DNA of 64,000 bases, taken from positions 1-64,000 of the forward strand of contig DASRMP010000013.1 in the NCBI GenBank assembly GCA_035647855.1, written 5' to 3'. Positions 60,145 through 64,000 of this stretch are shown piece after piece. The number at the start of each line of letters is the position of its first letter. Position 1 is the first letter of the stretch. The position numbers and the translations under genes were made by a program. Below the pieces are notes generated by a model. That model saw only the letters and a list, made by a program, of their open reading frames with translations. It searched no databases and had not been told where the DNA came from. The DNA comes from JAAZBW01 sp035647855. GTDB taxonomy: Bacteria; Actinomycetota; Actinomycetes; Actinomycetales; Actinomycetaceae.

Positions 60145-60876
60145 TCAGAGTGAGCGCGCGAGCAGGAACTCCGCGAGTTCGAGGTCCCACGGCGTCGTGA
60201 TCTTCAGCGATCGCTCCGACCCCGCCACCAGCCACACGTCCTCGCCAAGTGCTTCGACGAGCCCGGCGTCGTCGGAGATATCTCCGCCCGGCACCGTGTG
60301 CGCTCGCACGAGAAGGTCCCGATCGAAACCCTGCGGCGTCTGGACGGCGCGCAGCGTGGTGCGGTCCACGGTCCCCGTGACTCGTTCCAGGGGGATTGCT
60401 CCCACCCGGCGGGCTGCTGCCGCCCGCCGCGCGGCGCGTTCGGCATCGCTCCCGCCTTCCCGGGACACCTCCATCACCGGCGCGCTCGATTTGATCGTGT
60501 CGACGACGGGCATCGCCGGCACCACCGCCCCATGCCCGGACCTCACCGCATCGACCACGCGGTGGAAGACCTCCGGTGGAGTCAGAGGCCGGGCGGCGTC
60601 GTGGACCAGCACCACCTCCACATCGGCCGGAAGAGCACTCAGCGCGTTCGCCACAGATGCCTGGCGCGACTCGCCGCCGGCCACGCACACAGCGCCCGGC
60701 GCGAGGGAGCGGACGTCGTCGAGGAGATCCGGGGGAGCGGTGACGATGACGGCATCGGCCACGCGAGCGGCAGCGACGCCGTCGAGGGCGTGGGAGAGGA
60801 TGGGTCGCCCAGCGAGGGGGACGAGGGCTTTGGGGAGTCGATGACCCAGGCGCGTGCCCGAGCCGGCCGCGGTCAC
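60145..60876 (-). CDS. ispD: 2-C-methyl-D-erythritol 4-phosphate cytidylyltransferase
   Basis: IspD transfers CMP in the MEP isoprenoid pathway. TAAGSGTRLG (nucleotide loop with Arg), LVHDAARPL, VPAMPVVDTIK, and AVQTPQGFDRDLL are all present. The start is uncertain: the GTG at 60876 would remove the first strand IAVVV, while the codons that would keep it (CTG at 60894 or ATT at 60888, overlapping the carD stop) are unusual initiators; a stop codon blocks the frame further up. Coupled translation from carD is likely. An IspF gene is not adjacent in this window. Confidence 0.9.
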   Translation of the reverse strand: MTAAGSGTRLGHRLPKALVPLAGRPILSHALDGVAAARVADAVIVTAPPDLLDDVRSLAPGAVCVAGGESRQASVANALSALPADVEVVLVHDAARPLTPPEVFHRVVDAVRSGHGAVVPAMPVVDTIKSSAPVMEVSREGGSDAERAARRAAAARRVGAIPLERVTGTVDRTTLRAVQTPQGFDRDLLVRAHTVPGGDISDDAGLVEALGEDVWLVAGSERSLKITTPWDLELAEFLLARSL

Positions 60877-60890
60877 GACAACGGCAATGC

Positions 60891-61373
60891 TCAGGACGTC
60901 AGCACCTCGTCAATGAGGTCACGCGCATGGTCCTCTGAGGCCTTCTCGGCGAGCGCCACCTCGGATTCGAGGACTTGGCGGGCCTTGGCCAGCATCCGCT
61001 TCTCTCCGGCGGAAAGACCTCGGGCGGTCTCGCGCCGGGAAAGATCGCGGACGACCTCGGCGACCTTGATGACATCACCCGAAGCGAGTTTCTCCAGGTT
61101 GGCCTTGTAGCGGCGCGACCAGTTCGTGGGCTCCTCGACGTGCGGCGCACGGAGGACATCGAAGACGCGCGCGAGACCGTCCTGCCCGACAACGTCACGA
61201 ACGCCGACAATCTCGGCGTTCTCGGCAGGAACCTCGATGGTCAGATCACCCTGGGTGACGCGGAGCTTGAGATAGAGCTTCTCCTCGCCCCTGACGGTGC
61301 GGGTTCTGATCTCCTCGATGAGGGCGGCCCCGTGATGCGGGTACACGACGGTTTCGCCGACTGCAAACGTCAT
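60891..61373 (-). CDS. carD: CarD-family transcription regulator
   Basis: A 160-residue RNA-polymerase-binding protein. The RNAP-interacting domain reads FAVGETVVYPHHGAALIEEI; the C-terminal helical DNA-binding part includes NWSRRYKANLEKLASGD and KRMLAKARQVLESEVALA. CarD stabilises open promoter complexes at rRNA and other genes. AGGAG precedes the ATG at 61373, and a -10 element TAGAAT lies 33-38 bases upstream. carD-ispD order is conserved with mycobacteria. Confidence 0.95.
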   Translation of the reverse strand: MTFAVGETVVYPHHGAALIEEIRTRTVRGEEKLYLKLRVTQGDLTIEVPAENAEIVGVRDVVGQDGLARVFDVLRAPHVEEPTNWSRRYKANLEKLASGDVIKVAEVVRDLSRRETARGLSAGEKRMLAKARQVLESEVALAEKASEDHARDLIDEVLTS

Positions 61374-61406
61374 GAGAAGCGGCTCCTGTAGTTGTGCAAC
61401 GTCACG

Positions 61407-61412
61407 ATTCTA
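61407..61412 (-). promoter_or_regulatory. -10 element of carD
   Basis: TAGAAT on the minus strand within GTGATAGAATCGTGACG; the -35 is weak. Confidence 0.5.
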
Positions 61413-61569
61413 TCACGGCTCACATGCCTCGTACTCGCGCGGTCGAGGCGCTGGACACCGCGGAAAACCGCTGATCTCCGGGGTGTGCGCTTTCCCGGGA
61501 GGCTGACCACCCCGGGCAGCGGTAACCTTCCGCATAGGTCTTCAGTCCCAGGCCCTTAGGAGTAGTCCC

Positions 61570-62031
61570 ATGTCCCGCCGCAATGGCCCTCGGATTGCCG
61601 GTCTCGCTGCCGTTGCGGCCACGCTCGCGCTGCTTTCCTCGTGCGCGTGGGCGAGCCCGATCCGTACCCAGGAGAAGTACGCCGCATCCGACGGCGTCCG
61701 GGTCACGCTTGACGACGACGGCACCGTGCGAGTCGAGAACCTCATGGTGCTCACAGAGGCGGAGGGCGCGGACGCCCAGCTGTTCGGAACAATCGTGAAC
61801 GACACCACCGGGCCCGTCACGATCGGGGTGGAGATCGGCGGCTCGGAAGCTGAGTTCGATATCGGCGCAGCCTCCGTGACGCGCCTCGAGGATCAGACAG
61901 GCCCCTTCTCCCACGAGGGCGCAGTCCCCGGCGCGACCATCGAGGTGGAATTCTCGTACCGGGGGATCACGTCGAGGGCGGTGCCGGTGCTCGACGGCAC
62001 GCTCGATCCCTACAGCGAGTACCTGCCGTAG
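61570..62031 (+). CDS. lpqE: LpqE-like lipoprotein
   Basis: A 153-residue lipoprotein. The signal peptide ends in LLSSCAW, with the cysteine at position 25. The rest is beta-rich (VRVTLDDDGTVRVENLMVLT, then VTIGVEIGG and IEVEFSYRG), compatible with an immunoglobulin-like envelope domain. TAGGAG stands eight bases before the ATG. It is divergent from carD, exactly as lpqE (Rv3584) is in M. tuberculosis. Its function is not known. Confidence 0.85.
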   Translation: MSRRNGPRIAGLAAVAATLALLSSCAWASPIRTQEKYAASDGVRVTLDDDGTVRVENLMVLTEAEGADAQLFGTIVNDTTGPVTIGVEIGGSEAEFDIGAASVTRLEDQTGPFSHEGAVPGATIEVEFSYRGITSRAVPVLDGTLDPYSEYLP

Positions 62032-62043
62032 CGCCGCGTGCGG

Positions 62044-62736
62044 TCAAGACTTGCTGGGCGGCACCATCTTGTAACCCAGTCCGCGCACGGTGGTGATGAG
62101 TTCCGGGCGGGCTGGTTCGCTCTCGATCTTCGACCGCACGCGCTTCACGTGGACGTCGAGCGTCTTCGTGTCGCCCACGTAGTTGGATCCCCAGACCCGG
62201 TCGATGATCTGGCCGCGGGTGAGCACTCGGCCCGCATTGCGCATGAAGAATTCGAGCAGTTCGAACTCGCGGAGCGGCAGCGCGATGGGCTCACCCCTCA
62301 CGGTGACTTCGTGCCGGTCGACGTCCATCTCGACCTGACCGACCCTCAGCACCGGCTTCTCCGCAGACTCGTATTCGGCCTCGATACGGCGCATGATCGC
62401 GTTGATCCGCGCCACGAGTTCACGGTACGAGTACGGCTTCGTGACGTAGTCATCGGCGCCGATCTCCAATCCGACCACTTTGTCCACCTCGGAGTCCTTG
62501 GCGGTGACCATGATGATCGGCGTGTTCGAGCGGGCGCGGATCGCTTTGCACACCTCCACCCCCGACAGCCCGGGGAGCATAAGGTCCAGGATGACGACGT
62601 CGAACTGGGGATTCCACTCCGCGAGTGCGTCGGTGCCAGTCTCGACGGCGACCACCTCGTAGCCGTCCCGCTCCAGCTTGAACTTGAGGGGGTCGCGGTA
62701 GGCGGCCTCGTCCTCGACGAGCAGGATCTTCGTCAC
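62044..62736 (-). CDS. regX3: Response regulator RegX3
   Basis: A 230-residue OmpR/PhoB-type regulator. The receiver has the acidic pair VEDEAAY, the phosphorylation aspartate in VVILDLMLPG, MVTAKDS and the YVTKPYS lysine. The winged-helix domain (about 130-228) contains REFELLEFFMRNAGRVLTR and DVHVKRVRSKIE. With SenX3 it controls the phosphate-starvation response. Its start overlaps the senX3 stop as ATGA. Confidence 0.95.
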   Translation of the reverse strand: MTKILLVEDEAAYRDPLKFKLERDGYEVVAVETGTDALAEWNPQFDVVILDLMLPGLSGVEVCKAIRARSNTPIIMVTAKDSEVDKVVGLEIGADDYVTKPYSYRELVARINAIMRRIEAEYESAEKPVLRVGQVEMDVDRHEVTVRGEPIALPLREFELLEFFMRNAGRVLTRGQIIDRVWGSNYVGDTKTLDVHVKRVRSKIESEPARPELITTVRGLGYKMVPPSKS

Positions 62737-63920
62737 GAGTCTTCTCCCTCCGTGCGGGTTGCCGCCGCCTCCGGAAGCTCCTCATCGGCCTGCTGCGCCG
62801 TGAATTGCGGAATCTCGAGCGTGAGGGTGGAGCCGCGGCCTGGTTTCGACCATAGCGTCACTTCGCCACCGTGGTCCGCTGCGATGTGCTTCACGATCGA
62901 CAGGCCGAGACCCGTGCCCCCGGTGGCGCGGGAGCGGGCCGAGTCCACCCGGTAGAAGCGTTCGAACACCCGGTCGTGAGCCTCCGAGGGAATGCCGATT
63001 CCCTGGTCTACGACGGCGATCTTGACAATCCCGTCGGACGCGCGGACGCCCACCGAGACCTTCGATTTGTCCGGCGAGTAGTGGATCGCGTTCTCAAGGA
63101 GATTGCGCACTGCGGTGGTCAGCAGGTTCTCATTGCCGAGGACCTGGAGATCCTCGGTTCCGCCCCGCACGAGCGTGATGGAGTGGGACTCCGCCTCGAC
63201 CCGGACGCGATCCATCGCTTCGGCTATGACGTCGTCGACGTCGACGATGGTGCTCTCCTTGAGCGCGTCGGGCTCCTGGAGACGGGAGAGGTCGATGATC
63301 TCCTGGACGAGGGTCGCGAGCCGGGTTGCCTCTCGTTTCATTTGCTTCGAGAATCGGGCGACGACGTCGGGCTCGTCGGCGTGCTCTTCGACCGTCTCGG
63401 CGAGCAGACCGATTGCCCCGACAGGGGTCTTGAGTTCGTGCGACACGTTTGCGACGAAGTCCCGGCGAGTCTGGTCCAGGCGGCGCGACGGCGTCTGATC
63501 GCGTCCCAACACGATGACGCGGTCGCGCGTCAGTGGGGCCACCGCGACCGCCAGATAGATCATGCTGGAGCTCCCCGCCCTGCCCCGCCTGAGTCCGAAT
63601 TCGGCGGCCTGCGCATGCCCGGTCTTTCGCAGTTCGGAGACCAGACGGAGGATCTCGGGGTGGGCCAATCGACGCCGGCGCGCGAGCCCGAACTGCAGCG
63701 CAGGCGCATTCGCTCGCAGGACCTCGTCATGCGGGCCGAGAACGAGCGCGGACTCGTGGAACGCCGCCAGCATCGCCGCCTCGTCCTGGCTGAGATCCTC
63801 CGACAGTTCCGACGTCTCTTGCTGCCGTTCGCGTTCGGAGGAGAAGAACGCCCACGTCGAGACCGCTCCGATCAGCAAGCCGACGATGGCGGCGACCATC
63901 ACGTCCCAGGCGAACTCCAC
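62733..63920 (-). CDS. senX3: Sensor histidine kinase SenX3
   Basis: A membrane sensor kinase of about 395 residues. One helix near the start (VAAIVGLLIGAVSTWAFF) is followed by a PAS-like region, the dimerisation helix with the phospho-acceptor in FVANVSHELKTPVGAI, and the ATPase boxes NLLENAIHYSP, VVDQGIGIPS, RFYRVDSARSR and GTGLGLSIVKH. I start at the GTG at 63920; the frame is open to a TTG at 63965, which would add 15 hydrophobic residues. No phoU gene is visible up to the window's end. Confidence 0.93.
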   Translation of the reverse strand: MEFAWDVMVAAIVGLLIGAVSTWAFFSSERERQQETSELSEDLSQDEAAMLAAFHESALVLGPHDEVLRANAPALQFGLARRRRLAHPEILRLVSELRKTGHAQAAEFGLRRGRAGSSSMIYLAVAVAPLTRDRVIVLGRDQTPSRRLDQTRRDFVANVSHELKTPVGAIGLLAETVEEHADEPDVVARFSKQMKREATRLATLVQEIIDLSRLQEPDALKESTIVDVDDVIAEAMDRVRVEAESHSITLVRGGTEDLQVLGNENLLTTAVRNLLENAIHYSPDKSKVSVGVRASDGIVKIAVVDQGIGIPSEAHDRVFERFYRVDSARSRATGGTGLGLSIVKHIAADHGGEVTLWSKPGRGSTLTLEIPQFTAQQADEELPEAAATRTEGEDS

Positions 63921-64000
63921 GCTTACGAACTCTAGGCGAACGAGTAACAGGATTCCGAGTCGCAAACTCGTGGATCCGGCCGATTCAGGAACCCGTCACC
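63921..64000. other. Upstream region of senX3
   Basis: The last 80 bases should hold the senX3-regX3 promoter. TAGAGT at 63929-63934 on the minus strand, eight bases before the GTG, could be a -10 element. No other gene is seen. Confidence 0.4.

Overview
The window is chromosomal DNA from a high-GC, Gram-positive actinobacterium. The evidence is a WhiB protein, CarD, SenX3-RegX3, a CRP of the mycobacterial type, LpqE, a PASTA-containing class A penicillin-binding protein, a DUF4244/TadE-like Tad locus and a short 4.5S-type SRP RNA. Gene order around nth-crp-ridA-whiB-ponA-phosphoesterase, HAD-ssd-tadABC and ispD-carD-lpqE resembles that in Mycobacterium tuberculosis, so these look like inherited core blocks. 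Lactate dehydrogenase, class III ribonucleotide reductase and copper nitrite reductase point to a facultative anaerobe. I cannot name the genus from sequence alone.

Layout. 1-644 is non-coding: a perfect 118-bp palindrome at the very edge, then a MITE-like element with inverted ends (copy A). 645-5561 holds a TrpXYZ-like ABC importer with two paralogous binding lipoproteins and a PepSY lipoprotein. 5778-10802 is a nitrite/NO module: a cysteine-bearing HTH regulator, DUF2249, an NnrS-like membrane protein and a giant membrane-cupredoxin-NirK fusion. 10877-15567 has a ROK regulator, hisI-hisG, tag and a dipeptidase. 15709-24354 is the most accessory-looking part: a DUF4265-like gene with a duplicated 3' end, a primase-like/SF2-helicase fusion of the kind found in TOTE conflict systems, an acetyltransferase, an AspT-like exchanger, ldh, and a PIF1-helicase/exonuclease-like/BRCT fusion. 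24652-25714 is a tiny island: a toxin-antitoxin pair between 80-bp direct repeats made from tRNA-Ser, with the toxin frame broken by a 31-bp tandem duplication.

25855-32069 returns to core genes: ffs, dnaX-recR and lysC-asd. 32389-34500 is a sugar transporter fused to a cytidylate-kinase-like domain. 35259-43011 is the mycobacterium-like block (tRNA-Pro, phosphoesterase, ponA, whiB, a DUF4177-like gene, ridA, crp, nth, alpha/beta hydrolase), interrupted at 41737-41998 by copy B of the MITE-like element. 43076-52329 has membrane proteins, a YeiH-type exporter, a HAD phosphatase and the Tad pilus operon. 52350-57438 carries a proton-pumping pyrophosphatase and nrdD-nrdG with paired NrdR boxes. 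57615-64000 ends with a MrfA/DUF1998-type helicase, ispD-carD, lpqE and regX3-senX3.

Many genes show a TANNNT hexamer 6-7 nt before the start codon and no Shine-Dalgarno sequence, which suggests frequent leaderless transcription. The best candidates for something new are the dispersed element (copies A and B), the tRNA-Ser mini-island with its broken toxin, the 38-bp palindrome present twice, and the primase-helicase locus.
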